This document shows positions 1-10,298 of a DNA stretch of 64,000 nt, one piece after another. Source of the stretch: Prorocentrum cordatum. Lineage: Eukaryota; Sar; Dinophyceae; Prorocentrales; Prorocentraceae. A program made the translations under genes and the position numbers. The stretch spans positions 180,001-244,000 of the forward strand of contig CAUYUJ010016303.1 of NCBI GenBank assembly GCA_963575745.1, written 5' to 3'. Every line of letters starts with the position of its first letter. Position 1 is the first letter of the stretch. The notes under the pieces are model-generated. The model was not told the origin of the DNA. It saw only the letters and a list, made by a program, of their open reading frames with translations, and did not search any database.

Positions 1-999
1 AGGCGCCCAGGAGGCTGCACAAATGCCCTTCAGAGGCCCCCGAGAGCCCTCCGACGAGACCCCCAAAGGCATCCATTTGGACTCTGACCCAAAACCAAGA
101 CACGATGGCGGAGCGTCGTCGTCGTCATCATCGTTGCCGTCGTCCTCGTCGACGCTCCCCGCCGCCGCCGCCCGCCGCCCGCAGGCGCTGGCGCCGGCCC
201 AGAAACGGAAGTCGTCGTCCCCGCCGCCGCCAGCCGCCGCCGACGCAGGCGCCAGCCCGAGGAGAGGGAGAGAGGAGAAATAAGGAAGGAGGGGGAGGGG
301 AGGGGAGGGGGGGGTCTGGTTCCAAACCCCTTCCCTCCAAGCGACCACAGAACGCGCTCTTTCAGAATTTAAACTTCCTTCCCACCCGTCCTTCCGTCAT
401 TCCTCATCCTCCAACATCCCCATCCCCCCCAGCGCCATATCTCTCTCCACCCGCCAATCTGAACTGGCGACGCTCGATTGGGCGGGCGTTTCCTTGCAGT
501 TGGACTCTTAAGCTTCCATTTCAGCGCGCCCCCTGGCCCACTAGCTGTGCCGAGGGGTAAATATCTCTGTCCATCCCTCGGCCGTCTTCCATTCCGTGTC
601 GATCTGACAATTCCTCCGCTGGCTCGCTCGCTCCCTCCTCCCGCCAGCTCCTCGCCCCCCATCCTCCCGCCAATCCCTCCCCCCGACCCCCTCCCTTCTC
701 CTCTCTTCTCGGGCAGGCGACGAGGGCGCGGTGCCAGCAGAACCCGCCTCATCCGCCCTCCTTGCCGCCAACCTGCCGCTCATCCTGCACAACATACCCT
801 TCCAACATTCCACCTGCGACACTCCGTCGGCAATGCCCAGGATCATGGGAGATCCCAAGGTCACGTCAGCGTCCCTGATGCCCTTCCGGGTCTTGTCCGG
901 GTGCTGTTTCTGGAAAGCCTCGCGGGCTGCCAGGGCGAGGAAGGATGATGGCGGTAGCAGCGTAGCGTTCCAACACGTACTCTCCCCCTCCTTTTCCTT
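1..999. other. GC-rich stretch without a supportable gene
   Basis: Open frames run on both strands but are arginine-, proline- or serine-rich and show no recognisable domain. They look like products of base composition. The first 90 bases carry the loose CCCCGAGAG-type phase repeat seen in several other places. Confidence 0.5.
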
Positions 1000-1033
1000 T
1001 TCCTCCTCCTCCTCCTCCTCCTCCTCCTCCTCC

Positions 1034-1068
<35 letters not shown>

Positions 1069-1226
1069 GCCCTCGCCCTCTCCCTCATCATTTTCCTCCT
1101 CCTCCTCCTCCTCCTCCTCCTCCCCCTCCTCTTCCTTCTCTTCTTTTTCCTCTTTTTCCTCCTCCTCCTCCTCCCCCTCCTCGTATTCCTCTTCGTCCTC
1201 CTCCTGCTTTTTCTCTTCCTCCTCCT
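1000..1226. repeat. (TCC)n trinucleotide array
   Basis: Imperfect TCC/CTC array of about 225 bp, interrupted by TTCC, CCCTC and TTTT variants. On the opposite strand it reads as GGA. All six frames lack stops, which creates long spurious Glu-, Arg- and Ser-rich frames on both strands. Confidence 0.95.
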
Positions 1227-1517
1227 CCCTGGCGCAGAATACGCGAGCCTCGCGTCTAGCAGAGGTGCGCGTGGGACCGTGCCCACAGACGCGCCGCTGC
1301 CCGGGCTCCCCCCACGAGCAAGAGGCGCGCGCGTGGAAGGTCAGAGCGGCAGCAGCAGGACCCGCCGTTCCCTCGGAACCCACAGGACAGGACTCAGAGA
1401 CAAACCGCCAAAAATGAACCTCAAAGGAAGCTCAGGCTGCCCCCGATGGACTTACTGCCCACGACCCAGCATAGTGGCGGGATGGGCCGAAATGCACTGG
1501 GCGTTGCGAACAAGGGG

Positions 1518-1746
1518 CTGAAGAGGCCCAGGGGCACAATATTTTCCGTCGGCGGCGAAGCAAAAGTGCTGCTTCAGCGGGTTGGCATCCAGGGGCGCGC
1601 AGATATATGCACACATCCAAAGACCTCCAATAGTTTTTCAAGCGTTCTGGATTATCGTCGCCTTCCCCCCCACTTCCAATAATTGCCTATCTTTTTTCTT
1701 GGGGATCGACGATGAATTGTGTCGGTGTTTCTGTCTCTTCCTGAAG
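1518..1746 (+). mobile_element. possible old family A element
   Basis: The left part (TGAAGAGGCCCAGGGGC) and the right part (GATCGACGATGAATTGTGTC, then TTCCTGA) match the two ends of family A, which has clean copies elsewhere in the window. The middle is rearranged and no 5-bp target duplication is visible, so this is at best a decayed copy. Confidence 0.35.
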
Positions 1747-1842
1747 ATCCTCGCACTACGCTGGCAGCCGCCCCTGTTGCCCGCGGGGGTGCGCCCGCGC
1801 GCCCAGCTCCGCATCAGACGATCTGGCCTTTCCAAAAGGAGG

Positions 1843-2064
1843 AGGCGGAGGAGAGGGGGGAGGAGGAAGAGGAGGAGGGGGAGCAGCAGCAGCAGCAGGA
1901 GGAGCAGCAGCAGGAGGAGCAGGAGGAGGGAACAGGGAGGGAGGGGAGGGAGGGAGGGAGGGAGGGAGGGAGGGAGGGAGGATGAGGAGGAGGAGGAGGA
2001 GGAGGGGGAGGAGGAGGAGGAGGAGGAGGAGGAGGAGGAGGAGGAGGAGGAGGAGGAGGAGGTG
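1843..2064. repeat. (GGA)n array with AGC and GGGA tracts
   Basis: Composite purine-rich array. GGA units are followed by an AGC/GGA tract (about 1881-1925), a GGGA tract (about 1938-1980) and a purer GGA run to 2064. It forms the 3' border of the decayed minus-strand LINE. The same GGA orientation borders the LINE's other end at 5156. Confidence 0.95.
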
Positions 2065-2221
2065 GAGCGTGGCCGAGACGAGCCCGATCCTGCCATCCTG
2101 CCCGCCACCGCCGCCCCCGCGCGTTTGCACCACGATGGGCTCGAGGTGAGCGCGATCGAGGAAGTGGCGCTGCCTGCCGCTTGTCGCGAGGCGCGCGGCG
2201 AGGCGGACAGCGCCGACTATC

Positions 2222-2533
2222 TCAGCAGTGCCTGCCGCTGAGCGAGGGAGTAACGCCCGATGGGCGGCGATGCGATACGCGTGATAAAGGGCGACGATGA
2301 AGGCCAGGGACCCCCCCCCTCAGGCCGAGAACGAATAAGGGGTCGGATGGGACGGGGGAGCGCAGGGACACTGAGGCAACCCATTGGATACGGGCACAGT
2401 CGAGAACATAATGGGCGATCGCATCGGGGGCGCCAGGGCATCCGAAAATACAAAAATGAGTCGTTCTTTGAATTCGCTTGTTCGTGATCCAGCAACCTAG
2501 CCAGCTCCGAAGAGCGAATAGACTCCGCGCCAT
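2222..2533 (-). pseudogene. LINE C-terminal zinc-knuckle fragment
   Basis: The frame contains THFCIFGCPGAPDAIAHYVL then DC, a C-x3-C-x8-H-x4-C knuckle typical of the C-terminus of many LINE ORF2 proteins. The near-intact LINE has CIFGC...QYHYMRC at the matching place. Downstream coding continues in another frame as LAFIVALYHAYRIA, which matches LAVAFNIYHNMRF of the other copy. The frame change falls near a run of C at 2314-2321. Confidence 0.75.
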
Positions 2534-2559
2534 CGGATACGTGACTGTAGTTCTTCCAC

Positions 2560-3362
2560 CTAATCGATTTCAAAGGACGGGCTGAAATGCTTCCGCACCC
2601 GTGATTTGATTCGGCAAGCGAGGCTCTCGGGAGCGAAGAGGGCACGGTCAAAACACCCCCTGGAACGCACTCTGCCACCGCGGACGCTTACGCTCGTCTC
2701 CGGGAACCCCTGCTCGAAACAATCCGAGCGCCTCGACTCCCCCGCTCTCCAAAGCAAGAGCATATCTTCGAGCCGCACAAGAAGGCCGCCCGACACGACG
2801 ACGGGCACCGACTGGGGAGGCGCGGGGGGGGGGCAGGGAACCCAAGCGGGCGCGCTCCAGCGCCCGCGCGATGGAAGGCGACTCCCAAAAAGTCCGGGGC
2901 GAGCTTGCCCCCGCCCCACCACGCGGCATGTCCTCGTTCGACAATGGCACGACGCAGCCCAGCAACCTGAACTTGCCACCTGTTGAGAGCGAGGAGCGCC
3001 GCGCGCATGAGGGAAGCAGAGCAGAGAGGCATCGCACTTTTCAGCATCAGACCTCCCCACGAAGAAGCCAGCTCAAGCCGCTCGCCGCGGCCCATGCTGC
3101 TGCTCGGTGCATGCCAAAGACGGGCAGACAGGTGCCTCTCGGATGCTGCGAGCTGCCGAGGGGGCTGAAGCAATTGGGCCCTGCAACTCAGGACAGGCAG
3201 CGCGCGCTCGAGGAAACGATCCGCGCTCCGAGCGAAGGGGGCACCTGCGCCAGCAATTTGGACCGCCCTTTCTTCGAGCTTAGCCAAGGGAGGCCCCCCG
3301 CTGCTCGAGCAGGGTGCTACTGGGCCCCAGGCGGACGCCTGAATAAGAAAGGCCGCCCGCAA
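2560..3362 (-). pseudogene. LINE ORF2 thumb/connection fragment
   Basis: This lies between the reverse transcriptase and zinc-knuckle pieces. VLSCRAQLLQPPRQLAASER and SAMPLCSASLMRAALLAL correspond to VVSYVAQFVPLPQRHAALEL and LLLHSCAAAYARAALVTF of the near-intact LINE. The alignment needs at least one frame change, so no intact protein is encoded. Confidence 0.65.
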
Positions 3363-4209
3363 TCTGAAACTCCTCCCAAGTCGGGCCCGCGCGGGCGAGC
3401 ACCGATCGAAGGTCTGCGGCCACCTTGCGCTGGTGCATCGCCCTAACCTCGTTGGGATCTGGCATCGGGGCTCCGAGGGGGGGCGCCAAACATTTGGGCG
3501 CTTTCAATTGCAGCTTGGCAAGCAGCGAGGCTAGACGGAAGACTCTAGCAATCATTACGCCCCCCCGCCACCTCCAGGTCACCGCCCCCGCGTCACCAGC
3601 GCAAGCTCGAGCGCGTCCCCGCTGCTTGCGGCCCATGTTCCTAAACGGGTCGCCCAGGAAGACATTCGCTGCTATCGCGAGGGGCGATCCCGAGAGGGGG
3701 CGGCCATGAAGGGCGCCCGAAAACATCCAGTATATACGGCATACGGCGCGGTCTACTACGCTGTGGCATGGGTTGGCAGCGTAGAAAACATCCACGGCTC
3801 GCGCGAAACCTAGCGGAAGCCTGTGCGCCCACGAACACATCTTCATCCACTCTTGTCGGGCCGACGGGAACGCCTGGGCACAGTCGAAAGACACAAGGGA
3901 AGGAGGGGCAAGGGGGGGGGAGACGACGGCATTAAGACTGGCCAGGCGAGCCGAACTATATAGATCCACGATGTTGTTCACACAAATACGGCCTGCAATG
4001 AATCCGCGCCGGTTTGGAGCTCCCATCTTTTGGGCCGCAGGCGTGACATCGCGGTTGATGGTAGCGCCGACGATCTCATTAGCCGCACTGTTCAGTCCTA
4101 GGGGGCGGGTGCCGCGCGCCGCGCGCACGAGCCCCTCTAGCGATTCAGCCTCGCCCGCTAGCGGCTTGGGGAGGAAGCCAGCAAGAGAGGCATAATAGGA
4201 CAGCGGCAT
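3280..4209 (-). pseudogene. reverse transcriptase domain, catalytically dead
   Basis: A 309-codon open frame with reverse transcriptase landmarks: RRGFIAGR (motif 3), VSFDCAQAFPSA (motif A, with the Asp kept), and SGALHGRPLSGSPLAIA (motif B). The motif C position reads RACAGDAGAV where the intact paralogue has RARADDIGAV, so one of the paired catalytic aspartates is lost. The upstream APGSDG motif (near 4290) is in a different frame. This is the best-preserved part of the decayed element. Confidence 0.85.
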
Positions 4210-4309
4210 GGGAAGACCTTGCAGCGTCCAACATAAGACGCTGTATAAGACATCTACCCAACGACCATGCCTCCAGGCCCGAAAGTAGAGCCCATCAGAT
4301 CCAGGCGCG

Positions 4310-5153
4310 CTATTGGGGGCACGCCAAATGAACCTTTTTCAAGCGACCGCTTGGAGGGGAGTGGGAGAGGCGAGAAGCCCAGGCCCGTGCCACTCCCGAG
4401 ACGCTCCAAGCACCGACCCCCCACGCAGGCACGGGCCTGGTCTCCTCAAAGATCGGGCACCAATACCTAGCTAAGGCAGCGACAGAGACAGCTTGCTCCG
4501 ACTTCGAAATCAGATTTGGTCTATCGGGGGCGGCTGCATCGCAGTCTGCTGACGCAGCCGCGGCAAAAACATGCGTCTCGAACAAGAATTCCATAGTTGG
4601 GCTCTACGGCCAGCCGCCTGTTTCCGCCCCAGGGTCCGAGCCCGCCTCCCAGGGCAATTCACTTCCGCCGCGGCTTCTCGCTCGAGTTGCTCCCGTCTCT
4701 TAGTGGCATCTTGCTGCTGGAGGCTCGCATGAAGGTTGCAAAATTTAACGGGGTCAACTAGACGGACGTGCCCGTCGACCGACACCTCCAAGTGAGCACG
4801 CGTCCAGGGATGCTTGGCACGTAACGAACGCGCGAGGCGAACATCCTGGCGAGCAATCGCGCGAGCGAGAGAACGATATACCATGACCCTGGATGTGAGA
4901 TGCTGGGGGGGGCGGCCTGGAGCTGGAGGTCGCGAGCTGCAACTCCCGCTCGCTGCCGACACAAAACTGCCATCTCGAGCTGCTCAGGGGGGGCCAGACA
5001 ATTAAAGTCGATTAGTGCCTCGTAAGCCTGGACCATTTCAGTGTAGAAAGGGTCGGAATAGAGGTGGGGCGGGAGGGGACGGGGCCTGGGGTCCGATCCA
5101 GACGAGGCAGGGCGCTCAGCGAGAGTCATGCTCAGCGGTGTGTGGTCGCTCAC
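4310..5153 (-). pseudogene. LINE endonuclease end and linker, frame-broken
   Basis: The piece opens with MSDHTPLSMTL, equivalent to ISDHAALVTTL of the near-intact LINE, where SDH is the last catalytic motif of the APE-type endonuclease. It continues with DPFYTEMVQAYEALIDFN (matching the FLDPLFKKRIEGMV region) and, in another frame, ARAIARQDVRLARSL (matching ARAVWRQDAPLARRL). Everything upstream of SDH is missing. Confidence 0.75.
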
Positions 5154-5155
5154 AC

Positions 5156-5228
5156 CGGAGGAGGAGGAGGAGGAGGAGGAGGAGGAGGAGGAGGAGCAGG
5201 AGGAGGAGGAGGGGGAGCAAGAGGGCGG
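5156..5228. repeat. (GGA)n array at a LINE 5' junction
   Basis: A nearly pure GGA run follows directly after the truncated 5' end of the decayed LINE; only a few bases separate the endonuclease SDH codons from the array. The LINE sense strand therefore reads (TCC)n and then the element. Confidence 0.95.
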
Positions 5229-6205
5229 AGGAGGAGGACGCGAGGGCCTGCAGAGTTTCCGCAGCCGCCAAGGGGCAACTGGGGACCCTGGACATCGGGC
5301 GTGACCTCAGCCGAGGTCGAAGCGGTGCTGGCCGAAGGCGAACGCCATGCGCCGCTTGGGGTGGGGGGACGGCGCCCTAGCCGCAAAACGGCCCAGGCCC
5401 CTGCCGCCCCCCCGAGCCGCCACCAACGGCGTCCGGCAGCGGCTCGGGCCACCAGCAGCGGCCGTCCGCGAGGCTGACGAGGAGGCGCCTCGCGACCGCC
5501 TTGCCACCCTCCGAAAGCGAGGGGACGGCGGCGCCCAGCGCCGCCAGGAGCGCCGACGCCCAGCCTCCCCAGGAGCGCCGACACCTCGGCCGTCACGACG
5601 TCCGCGTCGCCACCAGGCACCGCTCCCGTCCGCGCGACCCTGGACCCCGCGACCGCCACCGCCTCCGCCGACCGCCGCGCCGCAGCGCGCCCGTCTGCTC
5701 CATCAGCAGCAGCACAAGCCTCCGCAAGACGAGGGGCGACCCGACGTGCGTCGTCCGCCCACTCGTCGTCCACGTCGTCGTCGTAGGGCGCCACGGCGGA
5801 GGCCACCGCCACCTGCACGATCGCGAGGCCCGCGGGAGCAGCGGCCGCACGCGCTCCCGGCGGCAGCGCGGCGCGCGCTGGCGGCGCCGCCGCCGCTCCG
5901 CCACCAGCGCAGCGGGATCAGCACCTCCGCCAGGACGACCACGATCTTCACGTCGAGCACCACCAGCACCGCCATCGGCCGTCGGCGCCCGCCTCTCGCC
6001 CAGCTGAGACAGCACGGCGGAGATGGCGGAGCGCACGACCGCAGCGACGGTCCGCCGCGGCGCTCCAGCAAGGGCCGCCCCTCGCACCGCCGCCTCCACG
6101 AGGGCGGCCGCAGCGAGCGGAGGCGCGCAAGCCACCCTGAAGCGTCAATCGGCGGCGAGCGAGAGGGGAAGTGATAATACAGCAGAAAATCCCCACTGGG
6201 AAACC
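5229..6205. other. very GC-rich stretch, no recognised gene
   Basis: Long Arg/Pro/Ala-rich frames occur on both strands, the usual outcome of high GC. I see no domain, transmembrane or signal pattern worth calling. A GACGACGTCC-rich composition gives both strands similar low-complexity translations. Confidence 0.5.
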
Positions 6206-6440
6206 CGGGAGGAGCGAGGAGAAAGAGGAGGGAGGAGGGAGGGGGAGGAGGGGGAGGAGGGAGGAGGGAGGAGGGAGGAGGGAGGGATGAGGAGGAGGAG
6301 GAGGAGGAGAAGGAGGAGGAGGAGGAGGAAGAGGAGGAGGAGGAGGAGGATAAGTTGGAAGGAGGAGGAGGAGGAGAAGGAGGTGGGAGGAGGAAGGAGG
6401 AGGAAGGAGAGAGGAGCAGGAAGAGGAAGAGGAGGAGGAT
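6206..6440. repeat. (GGA)n/(GGGA)n array
   Basis: Imperfect purine-rich array of GGGAGGA and GGA units. It is bordered on the right by CACGAGCACGAGGCACGGGC, a short CACGAG/CACGGG repeat. Confidence 0.9.
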
Positions 6441-6649
6441 CGCGCGAAACCGTTTGGCACGAGCACGAGGCACGGGCACGCCCGGCGCATGGGCACCGCC
6501 CAGGGTGCTGCGGGATGCGGCGCCCGGGGCGCCGGAGGGACGGAAAAACGGGGGCCCGCTCAGAAGTCTTGTTCGATATTGTTCTCAACTCCGTTGTGGC
6601 AACTTCCAATGTTTTATGTTTGTTTGCCCTTGAAACTGAAGATCCTGCC

Positions 6650-6945
6650 CTTGAGGCTGGAGGCCGACAATTTGGGGTCGAAAGCTGCAGGTGGAAGACT
6701 GGATGTCGGTAGCTGGTGGTGAATGTTGGGAGTCGGAAGCTTGAGACTGGACGTCGGCCGCTTGAGGTGGGAGGTCAATAGGTGGAGGTCGAAAACTGGA
6801 GATGGAAGATTGGATGCCGTCAGCTGTTGGTTGATGGTAGGAGTCGGAAGTTGGAAGCTGGAAGTCGGTCAGGTGAGGTGGAAAGTCGATAGGTGGAGGT
6901 CGACAGTTTGGGGGTGTAAGATTGCGAGTTGAAGGCTGATGGTGG
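6650..6945. repeat. degenerate 126-bp tandem repeat
   Basis: About 2.3 units of roughly 126 bp built from smaller GGAAGTCGGAAG-like words. GGTCGAAAGCTG...TAGGTGGA recurs as GGTCGAAAACTG...TAGGTGGA. The period is a multiple of three, and the minus strand stays open with a Pro/Ser/Gln-rich 42-residue repeat (RPPPIDLPPQ and RPPPIDFPPH). Whether this is coding cannot be told. Confidence 0.7.
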
Positions 6946-7415
6946 ACGGTGGGATCGAACCCAAAGAAAGAATCGAGAAGGGCAGGACTGCTTAGTGAAG
7001 GCCCAGGGCCATTCAGCAAACGCCAATTCTCGGGTCCGGGTGGTTTTCCTCCCCTGAGAGAAGGAGAGAGCCTTCTCAGAAGGCGGCGGGGCTTCTCGAA
7101 GCCACTCCTGGGAAATTGTCCTTTGTCTTCGGGGAAGACTCAGGAAACCTCTCTGAAGGCCGGGGGGGGCTTCCAAGCCTCCTGAGCCAGCCCGCCCCCT
7201 CTCGCTGCCTCCCCCCCGCTCGCCGCCGAAGCGGTAAGAGCGGCCTCCGTCGGCTCCCCCGCCCAGCATTGCCCCGAGATGGCCTCCCGTACGGCCCCAC
7301 GACGCCCCCCAAGACGGCCGGCATGGCCCCCGAGAGCCCCAGACGACGCGCCCACGGGCGTCCGCGGCTGCCGCGGTCCGGGCACACGCGGGCGAGGGCG
7401 ACGCTCAGGCCAGCT
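6946..7415. other. no recognised feature
   Basis: Moderately GC-rich. Open frames on both strands lack recognisable domains. Confidence 0.4.
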
Positions 7416-7638
7416 TCAGGTCGGGCCTGCCCTCCGACGTGCGGGGTGCCGACGGCAACGCAAACATAGGCCAGACATGGTCAACAACACCCAGAAATAA
7501 TCAAAACATCGTCCCCTGACTATCCTCCTTCTCCTCCTCCTCCTCCTCGTCCTCCTCCTCCTCCTCCTCCTCCTCCTCATATTTGTATGTTTTGCCTGTG
7601 TTTGAGCTGTCCTCCTGCAGAGGGACGTGCCCGACTTA
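7416..7638. mobile_element. family D MITE-like element, copy D2, carrying a (TCC)n array
   Basis: The left end TCAGGTCGGGCCTG and the right end GACGTGCCCGACTTA are inverted copies. The flanks AGGCCAGCT (7407-7415) and AGGCCGGCT (7639-7647) match at 8 of 9 positions, a 9-bp target duplication. The interior holds a (TCC)n array (about 7522-7578) that other copies of this family lack, so the array grew or arrived inside the element. The interior words CATCGTCCCCTGAC and TTTGCCTGTGTT are shared with other D copies. Confidence 0.75.
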
Positions 7639-7915
7639 AGGCCGGCTGCGGCCCGACGCGGCACAAAGCAACCCCCGCGGGGCGGCGGGTGGCGCGCGCG
7701 AGGCGGCCCACTCGCGTGGGCCAGGGCGGTCCGGGCAGGGCCTCCGCGGCACGCACACAGCCGCGGGCCGCGGGCGACGCGCGGGGGCGGGGGCGGGAGG
7801 CCCCCCGGGCTTAAGAGTCGGGCGCGTCCCTGCACAGGAGGAAGACTCAAAAATAAAATAAAAAAAATCCAGGCGAAGGACCCAACCATATGCAATTGTG
7901 AATACCGCAATTGTG
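7639..7915. other. GC-rich spacer
   Basis: No gene or repeat recognised. Its right end leads straight into the 90-bp satellite. Confidence 0.4.
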
Positions 7916-10015
7916 AATATCTTCTTCGGTGGCGCTCCCTATGGGGCCACGAAACGTGTGAGGGGTGTGCCGAAATGGGTGCGCGGGACGCGTGCGGGCA
8001 CACCCACTGGAGCCTTCGGTGGAGCTCCCTATGGGACCACGGAACGTGTGAGGGGTCACGAAACGTGTGAGGGGTGTGCCGAAATGGGTGTGCGGGACGC
8101 ATGCGGGCACACCCACTGGGGCCTTCGGTGGAGCTCCCTATGGGGCCACGAAACGTGTGAAGAGCATGCCGAAATGGGTGTGCGGGACGCATGCGGGCAC
8201 ACCCACTGGGACCTTCGGCGGAGCTCCCTATGGGGCCACGAAGCGCGTGAGGGGTGTGCCGAATGGGTGTGCGGGACGCATGCGGGCGGCAGCACTGGGG
8301 CCTTCGGCGGAGCTCCCTATGGGGCCACGAAACGTGTGAGGGGTGTGCCGAATTGGGTGTGCGGGACGCATGCGGGCGGCAGCACTGGGGCCTTCGGTGG
8401 AGCTCCCTATGGGGCCACGAAACGTGTGAGGGGTGTGCCGAATTGGGTGTGCGGACGCATGCGGGCGGCAGCACTGGGGCCTTCGGGGCTCCCTTTGGGG
8501 CCACGAAACGTGTGAGGGGTGTGCCGAATTGGGTGTGCGGGACGCATGCGGGCGGCAGCACTGGGGCCTTCGGCGGAGCTCCCTATGGGGCCACGAAACG
8601 TGTGAGGGGTGTGCCGAAGTGGGTGTGCGTGACGCATGCGGGCGGCAGCACTGGGGCCTTCGGCGGAGCTCCCTATGGGGCCACGAGACGTGTGAGGGGT
8701 GTCCCGGATCGGGTGTGCGTGACGCATGCGGGCGGCAGCACTGGGGCTTTCGGCGGAGCTCCTTATGGGGCCACGAAACGTGTGAGGGGTGTGCCGAAGT
8801 GGGTGTGGGTGACGCATGCGGGCGGCAGCACTGGGGCCTTCGGCGGAGCTCCCTATGGGGCCACGAAACGTGTGGAGGTGTGCCGAATTGGGTGCGCGTG
8901 ACGCACGCGGGCGGCAGCACTGGGGCCTTCGGCGGAGCTCCGGATGGGGCCACGAAACGTGTGAGGGGTGTGCCGAATTGGGTGTGCGTGACGCATGCGG
9001 GCGGCAGCACTAGGGCCTTCGGCGGAGCTCCCTATGGGGCCACGAAACGTGTGAGGGTGTGCCGAATTGGGTGTGCGTGACGCATGCGGGCGGCTGCACT
9101 GGGGCCTTCGGCGGAGCTCCCTATGGACGAAAGGCCCAGACTGCATGTGCGGGCATGACGGGGGCGGCAGCACTGGGGCCTTCGGCGGAGCTCCCTATGG
9201 GGCCACGAAACGTGTGAGGGGTGTGCCGAATTGGGTGTGCGTGACGCATGCGGGCGGCAGCACTGGGGCCTTCGGCGGAGCTCCTATGGGGCCACGAAAC
9301 GTGTGAGGGGTGTGCCGAATTGGGTGTGGGTGACGCATGCGGGCGGCAGCACTGGGGCCTTCGGCGGAGCTCCCTATGGGGCCACGAAACGTGTGAGGGG
9401 TGTGCCGAATTGGGTGTGGGTGACGCATGCGGGCGGCTGGCACTGGGGCCTTCGGCGGAGCTCCTATGGGGCCACGAAACGTGTGAGGGGTGTGCCGAAT
9501 TGGGTGTGGGTGACGCATGCGGGCGGCAGCACAGGGGCCTTCGGCGGAGCTCCCTATGGGGCCACGAGACGTGTGGAGGTGTGCCGAATTGGGTGCGCGT
9601 GACGCACGCGGGCGGCAGCACTGGGGCCTTCGGCGGAGCTTCGGATGGGGCCACGAAACGTGTGAGGGGTGTGCCGATTGGGTGTGCGTGACGCATGCGG
9701 GCGGCAGCATTGGGGCCTTCGGCGGAGCTCCTATGGGGCCACGAGACGTGTGAGGGGTGTGCCGAATTGAGTGTGTGGGTGACGCATGCATGCGGCAACA
9801 CTGGGGCCTTCGGCGGAGCTCCTATGGGGCCACGAAACGTGTGAGGGGTGTGCCGAATTGGGTGTGGGTGACGCATGCATGCGGCAACACTGGGGCCTTC
9901 GGCGGAGCTCCTATGGGGCCACGAAACGTGTGAGGGGTGTGCCGAAGTGGGTGTGGGTGACGCATGCGGGCGGCAGCACTGGGGCCTTCGGCGGAGCTCC
10001 TATGTGGCCACGAAG
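7916..10015. repeat. 90-bp satellite, about 23 tandem units
   Basis: The unit runs through GTGTGCCGAATTGGGTGTGC, GACGCATGCGGGCGGCAGCA, CTGGGGCCTTCGGCGGAGCT and CCCTATGGGGCCACGAAACG. The modal spacing is 90 bp, with a few 1-26 bp deletions (for example at 8463-8490 and 9123-9150). Because 90 is divisible by three and the unit lacks stops, both strands give long 30-residue repeat frames, such as CRPHASRTPNSAHPSHVSWP on the minus strand. Edge units at 7.9-8.2 kb are more diverged than central ones. Confidence 0.95.
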
Positions 10016-10029
10016 CGTGTACTGGGTGG

Positions 10030-10120
10030 GTGAAACGCAGGGAAGAGGGGGAGGAGGGAGGAGGATGGGGAGGAGGAGGAGAGGAGAGGAGAGGAGGAGA
10101 GGAGAGGAGAGGAGGACGCG
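10030..10120. repeat. GGAGA-rich purine array
   Basis: GGAGGAGAGGAGAGGAGAGG-type array immediately after the satellite. Confidence 0.85.
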
Positions 10121-10179
10121 GGGCACCGTCTCTTCAACACGAGGACCCAACACCACAGGATGGTTGGGAACAACAAGAA

Positions 10180-10298
10180 CAAACAAAATCAGGGGAAGAT
10201 TTGGTTTGACTATTTTGAAGGTATTGTTGGTGCATGTGTTTTGCCTATTCTTGATTCTTCGTCGGAAAGCCGCCTGTAGGAGGACAGGGCCCGACCTA
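10180..10298. mobile_element. family D element, right end only (D7)
   Basis: The right terminus GCCTGTAGGAGGACAGGGCC then CGACCTA, and the preceding T-rich words (TTTGCCTATTCTTGATT), match the right part of other D copies. No left terminus is found; it seems to have been lost towards the purine array. Confidence 0.5.

Larger units (their letters stand above)
2070..5153 (-). mobile_element. decayed, 5'-truncated non-LTR retrotransposon (LINE)
   Basis: Read on the minus strand this stretch carries, in order, the end of an APE-type endonuclease (SDH motif at the extreme 5' end), a linker, reverse transcriptase, a thumb/connection region and a C-terminal zinc knuckle. These are the same parts in the same order as the near-intact LINE at 48.9-55.4 kb. 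Similarity is clear in APGSDG..YFRAW near 4290, FDCAQAFPS, the SGS motif, CIFGC and the tail LAFIVALYHAYRIA. The pieces lie in different frames, so it is dead. The 5' break falls exactly at the border of the GGA array at 5156, and the 3' end runs into the GGA array ending at 2064. It belongs to the same broad clade as the other LINE but is clearly diverged from it. Confidence 0.85.

Noticed and set aside
541-2241. Long Glu-, Ser- and Arg-rich frames on both strands
   Set aside because: They run through GGA/TCC arrays, which lack stops in all six frames, and contain no domain.
6944-6962. tRNA T-arm-like word (GGGTTCGATCCC on the minus strand)
   Set aside because: The flanking bases do not pair as a five-base T stem and no A box, anticodon arm or acceptor stem is present.
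7916-10015. CRISPR array or repeat protein in the 90-bp satellite
   Set aside because: Units are contiguous with no unique spacers, and both strands are open because the unit is a stop-free multiple of three; the organism is a eukaryote.
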